DNA from: Paenibacillus sp. FSL R7-0337
GTDB lineage: Bacteria; Bacillota; Bacilli; Paenibacillales; Paenibacillaceae
Assembly (NCBI RefSeq): GCF_037969875.1
Contig: NZ_CP150218.1
Span: 5,394,001-5,458,000, forward strand
DNA length: 64,000 bases
Reading direction: 5' to 3'
The position numbers and the translations under genes were made by a program. A model generated the notes under the pieces. That model was not told the origin of the DNA. It saw only the letters and a program-made list of their open reading frames with translations, and did not search any database. Of this stretch, positions 53,223-61,680 are shown in pieces (position 1 is the stretch's first letter; each line of letters begins with the position of its first letter).

Positions 53223-54485
53223 ATGTCTTTTTTTAGCCGTTTCATGAAGAAGAATCAGCCTGCAGCGAGGCCGCTGTATTACGATATCGTCTGCCCGTTC
53301 TGCTTCACGCGCTTTGAGCCGGAGGAAGTGGTGTTCCGGGCCATGCACAGCCGTGAGGATGATGAGAATTATGCGCTCGGTGAGGATGATCTGCTGAATA
53401 AATACCGGGAGCGCTTCGGCCTCGATACGGTGGATGATATGGAAGCAGTTCTGCAGCCGGCGGATATCCCGGAGGAGTATCATCATTATACAGACAATGT
53501 GCTGACCGGGCTCACCGACCGCTACGGGGTGATGACCCGCAGACGGCTCTGTCCGTCCTGCCATAACGAACTGCCTGTAACAGCAGGCAAGGTGCCTAGC
53601 AATATTATCTCGATTATCGGAGCTTCCCAGGTCGGGAAGTCTGTCTATATGACCTCGCTGATCCACACGCTCCAGCATACAACGGCAGGACATTTCGACG
53701 CAGCCTGTATGCCGCTGAATGCCGAGATCAGCCGCAAATTCCGCACCTTGTACGAGGAGCCGCTGTTCGAGCGTGGGGATCTGCTGGCGTCTACCCAGAA
53801 GGAGAAGATGCAGGAGCCGTTTATTTTCCAGTTTGTGTTCAAGGATGAATCTAAGCCCCCGCTGACGCTGGTGTTCTTCGATGTAGCCGGTGAAGGAATG
53901 GTCGATCAGGATTACTTAGGCCTGCACGGCCAGCATATTAAGAACTCCGCAGGGATTCTGTTCATGGTCGATCCGCTGCAGATCCGTTCGGTCCGGGAGA
54001 AGATCCGCATTAATTTCGGTGACCGCCCGGGAGAGTGGGTATCGCAGTATGATGAGCCGCGTGATGTGGTGCTGACCATGTTCGGGGATTTCATCGCCTA
54101 TCAGGAGAAGAGCAAGACCGAGATTCCGACCGCAGTCGTCCTGGCCAAAAGCGATATGCTCCACTCCCTCAAGGATGAGGATGGCGACTATATCAAGTCG
54201 AACAGCAATGTGTTCAACAACTACGTGCACCGCAAAACGCTGAACCTGGACGAGTTCCACAACATCGACGGTGAAATCCGGCGCTTTATTGAGAAGGTGG
54301 ACCGTCCGTTCAAGGATACGATGGATGTGTATTTTGCTAATACAGGGTATTTCGCCGTGTCTGCGCTGGGCAGCAATCCGGTCAATCAGAAGGTGGAGGG
54401 TGTGGTCAGTCCGATCCGGGTCGATGAGCCGTTCATCTGGCTGCTGCACAAGCTGAATTACATTGAGGGGAGCGACGGGCCGTGA
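53223..54485 (+). CDS. zinc-ribbon TRAFAC-type GTPase (tubulin-GTPase locus)
   Basis: A 420-residue protein. An N-terminal split zinc ribbon (CPFC at 24-27 and CPSC at 110-113) precedes a P-loop GTPase: Walker A GASQVGKS at 133-140, a long switch region, Walker B/G3 FFDVAGEG with D220 and G223, and a G4-like AKSD at 308-311 (VVLAKSDML). This matches the TRAFAC-clade GTPases found beside GAP1-type proteins in predicted conflict or signalling loci. GAGGAGG lies 7 nt before the ATG. It overlaps the next gene by 4 nt (GTGA), implying a stoichiometric complex with it. Confidence 0.88.
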   Translation: MSFFSRFMKKNQPAARPLYYDIVCPFCFTRFEPEEVVFRAMHSREDDENYALGEDDLLNKYRERFGLDTVDDMEAVLQPADIPEEYHHYTDNVLTGLTDRYGVMTRRRLCPSCHNELPVTAGKVPSNIISIIGASQVGKSVYMTSLIHTLQHTTAGHFDAACMPLNAEISRKFRTLYEEPLFERGDLLASTQKEKMQEPFIFQFVFKDESKPPLTLVFFDVAGEGMVDQDYLGLHGQHIKNSAGILFMVDPLQIRSVREKIRINFGDRPGEWVSQYDEPRDVVLTMFGDFIAYQEKSKTEIPTAVVLAKSDMLHSLKDEDGDYIKSNSNVFNNYVHRKTLNLDEFHNIDGEIRRFIEKVDRPFKDTMDVYFANTGYFAVSALGSNPVNQKVEGVVSPIRVDEPFIWLLHKLNYIEGSDGP

Positions 54486-57400
54486 ACAGATTGTCAGGGT
54501 CCATGATCACCCAGCAGATGTATACCCGCGAGCGCCGCGGCGTGTACCGGTCGACAGAGGGCTTCGATACGGTAGCGAAATCGGAGAGTCTCGATAATAA
54601 TTTTGTCAAAAAAATCCTGCATCCCTTCTGCCTCTACGATGCCCCGGCTGAACTTACGGCGCGCGGCGAGAAGGATGAGGAGCTGTATCCGGCTGCGCTG
54701 CACCTGTTCCATACGGAGAGCAACGAGACTGTGATCGGAGAGAGCCGTTATCTGGCGGCGGATTTTACGGGGCAGCGGAGCGCTTTTTTTGCCCATAATT
54801 TCGTGGTGCCGCCTATCCGCTCCGAAGAGATTGTCGAGGGGTATGGAAGCTGGCTGCACGCGGGGTTTGCCCGGAGCTATGAGGGAGAGCCTGGCGGAAC
54901 CCTGCCTGAGCTGGAGTCGATTCCCGTGGCAACCCGAGAGCTGGACGTGCCGTCAGATCCGCGCAGCGTGCTGTCCGGTCTAGGATTCACAGAAGAGCTG
55001 TTCAAAGCCCTGCTGCAGGCGGTAATGCTGTCCGTAGCCGGGAAGAAGAAAATCTATGTAGCGCTGGATGTGCCCATCAGTGAGTTGTCGCAGCGTGCGG
55101 TCCGGCTGACGGAAGTTATCTTCGCTGCGCTGCCATATGACTTCCGCCGCAGGCTCGGAGTGATCACGTATGCCAAGGAGCCGCAGAGCCGCAAATATAT
55201 TCACCTGACCTTCGTGGAAAAGGGCTCACTGCGTCCGGGCGACCGCAATATCGAGAAGGATTACATCTTCGATCTGGCAGGTGCAAGGTTCCTGAATACC
55301 GACTTCGGCGAGTCGCGGCAGATCTATGCCGATCTGGCCTGGAAGACGCTGGTGGAGAAGGGCGGAAGCCTCCGCGATTTCGCTAAGTTTGCCGACAGCC
55401 TGCTGCTCGGAGAGAGTCCGGAGCGTAAGCTGTCGCTGGCGCTCTACAATGAGCTGGCGGTTTTTTATGAAATCGAGCAAGGCAACGAAGCCTTATATAC
55501 AGACAACAAGAACGCTATACTCGGCGGCCTGCTGTCCTATCTGAAGCCGGAGGGGAAGCTGGACTCGCGGGTGCGGCTGAATGATATGTTCCTGGAGCGG
55601 TTCGACCGCGAATATGATCTGATCCGCAAGAAGGGGATTCCGTCAACGGAGATCCTGGAACAGTTCAAGGCGTATTACGCGCTGCCGGGCCATAATTACC
55701 GGGTGAAGATCGTCGATTACTTCATCAACGGGATGCTGAACTGCCAGTCCGGGGGCCGGGAGGATGTGCTGTCGGCGGCTTACGGGATTATTGAGAGCGA
55801 TGCGGAGCTTAGTGAGGCATTCTTCAAAAAAGTGCTGTCCCAATCTCTCTTCCGCAGAGCGCTGTTCGAGCCGTATCTGGAATCCCGGCTGGCTGCCGCT
55901 GCCGGGACGGCGGATATCCTCCGCCTCGTGGGCCAATTCGGCCGGAGCCTTCCAGAAGTGCTTCAGCAGGCAGCGGTACGGGATACCTTCAAGGAATATC
56001 TGCTGGAGAAGCTGCAGCGGGAGTCCGATCCGGTAGCGGCGGTAACGGCTGTTCATGAAGCGGTCCAACAGGCAGAGAAGCAGCGCCGCAGAGGCGGTGT
56101 GTACCCGGAGGCCTTGTCCGTTATGGAGGAGTTGGGCACGGTTGCGGACCGCTTCCTGCTGAACCGGCTCTCGCTGGACGAGCTGACGATGGAGCAGCTG
56201 CTGGAGATCTCGTTCCTGCGTTACCGGGATACGGCAGACTGGCAGCCGCCGCTCGATGCGATTGCGAAGCGCAAAGCGAATGCGCTGCGCGCGGCCTACC
56301 GCTGGTTCGGGGAGGAGTCGCCGGACGAGGAGATTTTTGCCGGACTGACGCCGCGTGAGCTGGACGATGTACAGTTGCTGGGCGCGCGGTGGCTGAAGGA
56401 AGCGCGGAGCCTTGAGCCATTCGACCGGCTGCCGCTGGCCTTCTATCACAGCAGTGAACGTGAAGGCGGACCGCTGGATTATGATGCGCTGCTGGATCTG
56501 GTGGTCCGCAAGGCGGGCAATGACAAGGAGACAGTGTACCGGTTCCTGGACTGGTCGCAGCATAGCTGGCTGTTCGCAAGCTCAGGCAAGAAGCTGTGGC
56601 CGAATTACAAGCGGGCCGTGCTGAGATATTTCCTAAAGAGCGACCGCGAGGCGTTCAAGAACCGGGAATTCCGCAAAACCCATCTCGACACAGCAACGCC
56701 TGCCATGCAGACTGTCTACAATGAAGCCCGCGCCCAGCTGGCTTCGCCGCTGGCGCGGTGGGTCAGCCGCAGCCGATTTCAAATCCTGATCTCAGGGAGC
56801 ATCCTCGGGATCATTCTGATTGCGGCGGTTATCCTGCTGAGCCAGCTAGGGGGACGCGGCAAGGATACAGCTGCGCCGGTGGCCAGCCCCAGCCCGCTTC
56901 CGGCAGAGACCGGACAAGCCGCTGTAGCGGCTCCGGTCTCTGTCCGGCTTATCGGCGGGAATAACGGCGGTGATGCAGGGACTAGCGGGAATAGTAGCGG
57001 AGATGCGGGAAGCGGAGAAGCGGGTAAGAATAACAGCGTGAAGCTGTTGTTCAGCTTCACTGATGCTGCGGAATGCTCCGCCTTCAAGCCGGAGCGGATC
57101 GGCGTGGAGTCCGCCAGCGGCGTTACGGACTATGAGGTTAAGGCAACGGTTAGCAGTTGCCAGGTTGCAGCAGGCGCCGGAGTGGACGGCGATGCGAAGG
57201 GTAATACAGGAGCCGGAGCGGATGGCGATGCGAAGGGTAATACAGGAGCCGGAGCGGATGGCGATGCGAGTGGTAAGGCAGGCGCCGGAGCGGACGGCGA
57301 TGCGAGTGGTAAGGCAGGCGCCGGAGCGGACGGCGATGCGAGTGGTAAGGCAGGCGCCGGAGCGGACGGCGATGCGAAGGGTGATGCAGGAGCCGGAGTG

Positions 57401-57706
57401 GACGGCGATGCGAAGGGTGATGCAGGAGCCGGAGTGGACGGCGGTGCGAAGGGTGATGCAGGAGCGGGAGTGGACGGCGGTGCGGACAGTGGAGCCGCCG
57501 GCACTCCTCCGTCACGCGTATACGAGGTGACGGTGGAGCTTTCAGCAGGCGCGAAGCTGGCGGCAGGTGATATGATCACCACCGGAAGATACTCGCTGAA
57601 GCTGGCGGCAGATCCGGGCAGCGCCCCGGAAGCTACAGCTGCAGCCGCGCCTAGTGCGGAGCCATCCGCTTCCGCAAGCCCGGAGGCGGACACGGACGCA
57701 GAATAA
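54482..57706 (+). CDS. GAP1-N2-like GTPase-associated membrane protein with internal minisatellite
   Basis: A 1074-residue protein from GTG 54482 (GGGGAG 9 nt upstream). The N-terminal part (QQMYTRERRGVYRSTEGFDTVAKSE, AADFTGQRSAFFAHNFVVPP) has the pattern of GAP1-N2 domains of GTPase-associated proteins. Residues about 300-755 are helical repeats (GAP1-M/C-like). A helix at about 768-788 precedes a C-terminal beta domain, presumably outside the cell. That domain is interrupted by eight to nine copies of a 12-residue repeat GAGADGDAKGNT (about 898-1005) and ends in an Ala/Pro/Ser tail. It overlaps the GTPase gene by 4 nt and is the last gene of the plus arm. It is expected to bind the GTPase and link it to the membrane. 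Confidence 0.85.
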   Translation: MNRLSGSMITQQMYTRERRGVYRSTEGFDTVAKSESLDNNFVKKILHPFCLYDAPAELTARGEKDEELYPAALHLFHTESNETVIGESRYLAADFTGQRSAFFAHNFVVPPIRSEEIVEGYGSWLHAGFARSYEGEPGGTLPELESIPVATRELDVPSDPRSVLSGLGFTEELFKALLQAVMLSVAGKKKIYVALDVPISELSQRAVRLTEVIFAALPYDFRRRLGVITYAKEPQSRKYIHLTFVEKGSLRPGDRNIEKDYIFDLAGARFLNTDFGESRQIYADLAWKTLVEKGGSLRDFAKFADSLLLGESPERKLSLALYNELAVFYEIEQGNEALYTDNKNAILGGLLSYLKPEGKLDSRVRLNDMFLERFDREYDLIRKKGIPSTEILEQFKAYYALPGHNYRVKIVDYFINGMLNCQSGGREDVLSAAYGIIESDAELSEAFFKKVLSQSLFRRALFEPYLESRLAAAAGTADILRLVGQFGRSLPEVLQQAAVRDTFKEYLLEKLQRESDPVAAVTAVHEAVQQAEKQRRRGGVYPEALSVMEELGTVADRFLLNRLSLDELTMEQLLEISFLRYRDTADWQPPLDAIAKRKANALRAAYRWFGEESPDEEIFAGLTPRELDDVQLLGARWLKEARSLEPFDRLPLAFYHSSEREGGPLDYDALLDLVVRKAGNDKETVYRFLDWSQHSWLFASSGKKLWPNYKRAVLRYFLKSDREAFKNREFRKTHLDTATPAMQTVYNEARAQLASPLARWVSRSRFQILISGSILGIILIAAVILLSQLGGRGKDTAAPVASPSPLPAETGQAAVAAPVSVRLIGGNNGGDAGTSGNSSGDAGSGEAGKNNSVKLLFSFTDAAECSAFKPERIGVESASGVTDYEVKATVSSCQVAAGAGVDGDAKGNTGAGADGDAKGNTGAGADGDASGKAGAGADGDASGKAGAGADGDASGKAGAGADGDAKGDAGAGVDGDAKGDAGAGVDGGAKGDAGAGVDGGADSGAAGTPPSRVYEVTVELSAGAKLAAGDMITTGRYSLKLAADPGSAPEATAAAAPSAEPSASASPEADTDAE
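57173..57496 (+). repeat. 36-nt in-frame minisatellite, about nine units
   Basis: Codes for GAG(A/V)DG(D/G)A(K/S)G(N/K/D)(T/A) repeated from 57173; eight clean units run to about 57460 and a ninth is degraded. Neighbouring units are nearly identical in DNA, so the array is young and probably varies in copy number. The frame is kept because 36 is a multiple of 3. Confidence 0.93.
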
Positions 57707-57769
57707 AGCAGCGGCAATAGCAGGCTGCGTAAGCTTTTAACTAATGCGATCAGGTAACATTACTTACAG

Positions 57770-57960
57770 AGATAGGTGTACTCTGTACAACTAAAAACAG
57801 TGAAAAGGAAGGCATACCTCTCCTAACTGTATTTTATACAACTATATTTGCCCCGAATGGGCGAAAAGCCGGGTACATAAGCATTTTAGTTGCACGAAAT
57901 ACAGCTAAAAGTACATTTGGCCGTAAATCAGACGATTTAGTTGTACAGATTGCATTTAAG
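57770..57960. repeat. long imperfect palindrome with CTGTACAACTAAA ends
   Basis: The left end (GTGTACTCTGTACAACTAAA) and the reverse complement of the right end (TGCAATCTGTACAACTAAAT) match, and internal copies (TATTTTATACAACTATATTT and its inverse GCATTTTAGTTGCACGAAAT) give four related words, two in each direction. Part of the left half is shared with the block at 31.79 kb. No gene is visible from 57707 to 58700; between 57960 and 58200 I see nothing definable. Confidence 0.75.
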
Positions 57961-58212
57961 CATAACGTTCTCACCTTTGTTAGTTGGGGGACTGCAAACC
58001 CTCAGCAAGCGAGGGGATTAAATGAATGTTGATTAGTTTGAACCTGATGATCGACTAGCGGCAGCTGAACCGTTGTGCGCATATAACGCGGCATGGAGGA
58101 CTAGTCAGAGCCTAGTGCATGCTACTTTAACGTAGTACAATGATTGGCGCTCCAGCGGGCTGATAAGAGCATAAAGTAATTAGTTAAGTATGGTAGTGTC
58201 CGGAAGAAGCGG

Positions 58213-58400
58213 CTCGATCGCACTTTGTACACTAGAATCAGGCATAATGGAGTTAATATGGCGTTCTGTTGTATTTGGTGCAGCAGATTTTTGGGATTTG
58301 GCCCGGCTGAGGGGGAATTGCCGAAATCGATGGTATGAAGTGCAACAGAATGCGTTATCGGCTGCTTTTATACTAATTCTGATGTATAGAATACAATCGG
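58213..58400. repeat. intergenic palindromic repeat block, second type
   Basis: CGCACTTTGTACACTAGAAT near the left and CTAATTCTGATGTATAGAAT near the right are inversely related, and GTTCTGTTGTATTTGGTGCA pairs with GTGCAACAGAATGCG in the middle. The same TGTAC/CAACAGAAT vocabulary appears at 31.9 kb. An open frame of 90 codons crosses it but is explained by the repeat. Confidence 0.6.
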
Positions 58401-58704
58401 CCTTCTGCCGGTGTCTCCATAGGAGTGCTAGTGTATTGATTAGCAGTGGACCAACGTCTTGATTAGCAGCAGAAGAGTAACTTTTTATAGTCCTGAATAG
58501 TACGATGTGCCGGGGGAGCGGGCATGTGCTGTTCAGGATTTTTGTGCGGGATGGGCTGAGCTTTGGGGGAGCTGGAATAGATGTAGCTTGTCTATAGACA
58601 TACAGGGGAATAGTCGATATGATGGTTTGAGAATATTAAAATTTAATAAGCTTGAGGAAAAGGTGCAGATTGCCTTAGAGACCGCGCGCTGTCGCTAGCA
58701 GATG

Positions 58705-58870
58705 CTGGCAGGGCTATGTCTAATAGAGGAATCTGCTTAAAAGGGAAGCCCGGTGTAAGTCCGGCGCGGTCCCGCCACTGTAAATACGGAGCAACTCCTG
58801 AAGAGCCACTGTCTGCTAAGCGGATGGGAAGGCGGGGGAAGCGGTGAAGTATGAGCCAGGAGACCTGCCT
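58705..58870 (+). promoter_or_regulatory. cobalamin (B12) riboswitch
   Basis: All hallmark segments are present in order: AAAAGGGAAGCCCGGTGTAA and GTCCGGCGCGGTCCCGCCAC, TGTAAATACGGAGC, GCCACTG, GGATGGGAAGGCGGGGGAAG, and the B12 box GAGCCAGGAGACCTGCC (58853-58869). P1 pairs GGCAGG (58707-58712) with CCTGCC (58864-58869). A terminator lies about 110 nt downstream, before the transcobalamin-like gene, so B12 would switch off transcription. Confidence 0.97.
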
Positions 58871-58980
58871 TTTTCGATGTTGTTTCTATTCTTCGGGGGT
58901 AAGAATGTGAAGCAGACGCTGATATTGGCGAGGGCTGTATATGCTGTATGTAATGTGGGAGAGCAACCGGCTCCCTTCAG

Positions 58981-59029
58981 CCGCCCTGTGCGAAAGTTCT
59001 TCCCCGGCCGCCCTGCACAGGGCGGTCTT
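58981..59029 (+). terminator. riboswitch-controlled terminator with two alternative stems
   Basis: CCGCCCTGTGC (58981-58991) can pair with GCACAGGGCGG (59015-59025), or a nearer CCGCCCTG (59008-59015) can pair with CAGGGCGG (59018-59025); TCTTT follows. An upstream hairpin CGGCT/AGCCG (58968-58983) overlaps the first arm and could compete with it. Confidence 0.8.
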
Positions 59030-59095
59030 TAGGTTGCCGCTCTTTTGGCGGAGGAAGCAGGATTTATCCATTCTATTTCAGGAAAGAGGTTAGTT

Positions 59096-61261
59096 ATGAA
59101 GAACCATTCTCTATCATTCAGGTTCACACGGCTGGGACTTGCTGTTATCATGCTGTTTGCACTGCTGGGAGCAGCTGTAGCCCCGGCAGGACAAGCTGCT
59201 GCTGCACAGGCAGGCGGAACTTCCGCACCGGCGGTATCCGCTCTGCCCGCAAGTGAGGCAGCCAGCGTAACCGCTGCGGTCTATGCTACTGCAGAATACA
59301 TGCTGAAGAACGGAGTCCAGTCGGACTGGCAGGCGATTGGCCTTGCACAAGCAGGCTACAAGGTTCCAGCCAGCTATCTGAAGGCGCTTGAAGGTAAGGT
59401 GAGTGAGGCTAAGGGTGTTTTTGCCAGAGCTACGGACTATGCCCGCATCACACTTGCTGTTAAGGCACTGGGCGGCGACCCTGAGAAGGTGGCAGGCTAT
59501 AACCTGATCGAGAAGCTCTACAATCACGAGGCAATTACCGGCCAGACGCTGAATAATCCGGTCTATGCACTGCTGGCTCTGGATTCCGGCAGTTATACAA
59601 TCCCGGCAAATGCGAAATGGACACAGTCTAAGCTGCTGGCAGAGATTCTGGCGAAGCAGAACCCGGACGGCGGCTTCACCCTGACCACGGGTGCGAGTGA
59701 TCCGGATATGACAGCGATGACGCTGAATGCACTGGCTGGACACAAGCAGGAAGCAGCCGTGAATACTGCCGGTCAGCGGGCGGCAGCCTGGCTGGCTAAG
59801 GCACAGGACAAGAACGGCGGATATGGCGACAGCAGCGAGAGTGTGGCTCAGGCCATTATCGGTCTGTCTGCCTTCGGCATTGATCCGGCGGGAGCAGAGT
59901 ACACCAAAGGCCAGATCAATCTGGTCAGCAAGCTGCTGAGCTTCAGCGCAGCAGATGGCGGATTCGTCCACACTGCGGGCGGCAGCTCCAATCCGCTCTC
60001 AACGGAGCAGGCTCTGGAGGCTTTGGTAGCGTACAAGCTGTTTGGTACAGGCGGCAAGCTCTTTGATTTTAGCGGCACACCTGTGAAGAATCCTCAGGTA
60101 AGTGTCTCGGTTACTGTTGAAGGTCCAAATGGAACCTTGGCTGAGGGCAGCGTGTACGCCGGAAATGTGCTTAAGGCACTGGAAAAGACAGCCGCCGCCA
60201 AGCGCCTGGCCCTGGTCAATGAAGCAGGCAATTATGTGACGGGGATCGGCGGCGTGATTGCGGGTACTTTTGGCGGATATGATGGCTGGATGTATGTGGT
60301 CGCACGCGGCGGAGCATGGGTCTATCCAAGTGTAGGGATGGGCGATTTCGCGCTGGAGGAGAATGACCGCATAGTGGTCTATTATGGCGGGGACAACACG
60401 CAGGTGGTTGATGCCGTAACCGTGACGCCCGCACAGCCGCAGCCTGGACAAGATCTGAAGGTGCAGGTAACCCAGAAACAATGGGTCTGGAATGAGGCGA
60501 CCTTCACCTCTAATCCGGTAACTTCACCGGCAGCAGGCGTACAGGTAACCATTGGCGGTAAAACAGCAGTTACAGATGCTGCGGGCGTGGCTGTTGTGGC
60601 CGGAGGTCTGCCGGCGAATAAATATACCCTGACGGTTACGGGATATCTGAAGGATAAAACCCCAGCAGTTGTCCGTCATACGGTCCCGGTAACGGTGGCT
60701 TCTGCTGCGGCGGACCGTCCGGCTTTTGCCGATGTGAAGTCGATCTCGCCTTGGGCGCTGGAGTCAGTATACACGGCGTATGACCGCAAGCTGATGAATG
60801 GTGTGAGTGAGGGCAGTCTGGTGTTTGCGCCGAAAAAGAATATTACCCGTGCTGAATTTGCAGCGCTGTTGCTGCGGTTAACCGGGAATGAGCCGTCTGT
60901 GGCGGCTTCCGCTGGGGCCTTCAGTGATGTTAAGGCAGGTACATGGTATTATGGAACAGTGAACCGGGCGAAGGAGCTGGGAATTATCAGCGGCGTGACG
61001 GCTAAGACGTTCAAACCGGACGGGCTGGTTACGCGTCAGGATATGGCTGTGATGATGGTTAGAGCTTTTAAGCTGGATGCAGCTGGAGCCGGAGCAGGCG
61101 CTGGTAAGTTCAGCGACGAAGATAAAATTAGTGACTATGCATTGTCCGCTGTCCGCACGGTAACGGGACTTGGATATATGAGCGGTACCGGCGGCGCATT
61201 TGAGCCTACTGCTGTGGTAACCCGTGAGATGGCTGCTGCTGTGGCGGTTAGGTTGCCTTAG
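59096..61261 (+). CDS. secreted transcobalamin-like protein with S-layer anchors
   Basis: A 721-residue protein from ATG 59096 (GGAAAGAGG upstream; the earlier in-frame start would precede the signal peptide). Signal peptide about 1-38 (cleavage near GQAAAAQA). Residues about 55-330 form alpha/alpha-barrel repeats with squalene-cyclase/intrinsic-factor-like turns (NPDGGFTLTTGASDPDMTAM, DKNGGYGDSSESVAQAIIGL, AADGGFVHTAGG). About 335-435 is a DUF4430/transcobalamin C-terminal domain (GTFGGYDGWMYVVARGGAW). A beta linker domain (about 440-540) is followed by three SLH domains (about 540-721). Barrel plus DUF4430 is the layout of animal B12 carriers, and a B12 riboswitch sits upstream, so I infer B12 capture at the cell surface. 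Confidence 0.88.
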   Translation: MKNHSLSFRFTRLGLAVIMLFALLGAAVAPAGQAAAAQAGGTSAPAVSALPASEAASVTAAVYATAEYMLKNGVQSDWQAIGLAQAGYKVPASYLKALEGKVSEAKGVFARATDYARITLAVKALGGDPEKVAGYNLIEKLYNHEAITGQTLNNPVYALLALDSGSYTIPANAKWTQSKLLAEILAKQNPDGGFTLTTGASDPDMTAMTLNALAGHKQEAAVNTAGQRAAAWLAKAQDKNGGYGDSSESVAQAIIGLSAFGIDPAGAEYTKGQINLVSKLLSFSAADGGFVHTAGGSSNPLSTEQALEALVAYKLFGTGGKLFDFSGTPVKNPQVSVSVTVEGPNGTLAEGSVYAGNVLKALEKTAAAKRLALVNEAGNYVTGIGGVIAGTFGGYDGWMYVVARGGAWVYPSVGMGDFALEENDRIVVYYGGDNTQVVDAVTVTPAQPQPGQDLKVQVTQKQWVWNEATFTSNPVTSPAAGVQVTIGGKTAVTDAAGVAVVAGGLPANKYTLTVTGYLKDKTPAVVRHTVPVTVASAAADRPAFADVKSISPWALESVYTAYDRKLMNGVSEGSLVFAPKKNITRAEFAALLLRLTGNEPSVAASAGAFSDVKAGTWYYGTVNRAKELGIISGVTAKTFKPDGLVTRQDMAVMMVRAFKLDAAGAGAGAGKFSDEDKISDYALSAVRTVTGLGYMSGTGGAFEPTAVVTREMAAAVAVRLP

Positions 61262-61311
61262 TTCTTAGTTGGAGTTGGGAGCAGACTGTACTGCACGCTG
61301 GGGCCGACGAT

Positions 61312-61496
61312 AAGTGGATAAATGACATCTAATTTGGCCGGATTTGCTGCAGAGCGGGAGTTAGTTGGATAAATGACACTTATTCAGGTCTGAAGCTGCA
61401 GAAGGATGAGGTCTGGGCAGAATTAGATGCTGTAAATCCAACTAATTTCTGTACAGATGCGTAATCAGGATAATTAAGTGTAGAAAATCCAACTAA
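61312..61496. repeat. four-fold inverted repeat, TTAGTTGGATAAATGACACTTA type
   Basis: Two copies on the plus strand (61312-61334 and 61361-61386) face two inverted copies (61421-61446 and 61471-61496), allowing a nested long hairpin. The vocabulary differs from the other repeat families in the window. Located in the 419-bp gap between the SLH gene and the lipoprotein gene. Confidence 0.75.
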
Positions 61497-61622
61497 AGTA
61501 TCCGTGCCGATGAGCCGTTGAGGCGTAAAGGGTTGCCGAAGCGCTGAAGGCTCGTTAGCGTGACAAATTTGCTTGAAATTCGTTTGGATATGTGTTGAAA
61601 AGTAAGCATAAGGTGTATGAAG

Positions 61623-61663
61623 GAACGGGGAACAGGCTGACTGCCCCGTTCTTTTCCCTTTTT
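61623..61663 (+). terminator. terminator immediately before the lipoprotein ribosome binding site
   Basis: Arms GAACGGGG (61623-61630) and CCCCGTTC (61644-61651) are followed by TTTTCCCTTTTT. The T run ends only 3 nt before the GGAGG of the next gene, so it may be an attenuator in a leader rather than simply the end of the upstream gene. Confidence 0.85.
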
Positions 61664-61680
61664 GTGGAGGTGTGCAGGTA

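Noticed and set aside
57960..58200. Possible tRNA-like fold
   Set aside because: Some short stems exist, but no anticodon arm, T loop or CCA end could be placed; no tRNA is supported anywhere in the window.
58190..58698. Short open frames before the B12 riboswitch
   Set aside because: They lie in palindromic repeat DNA and have no ribosome binding site or recognisable product.
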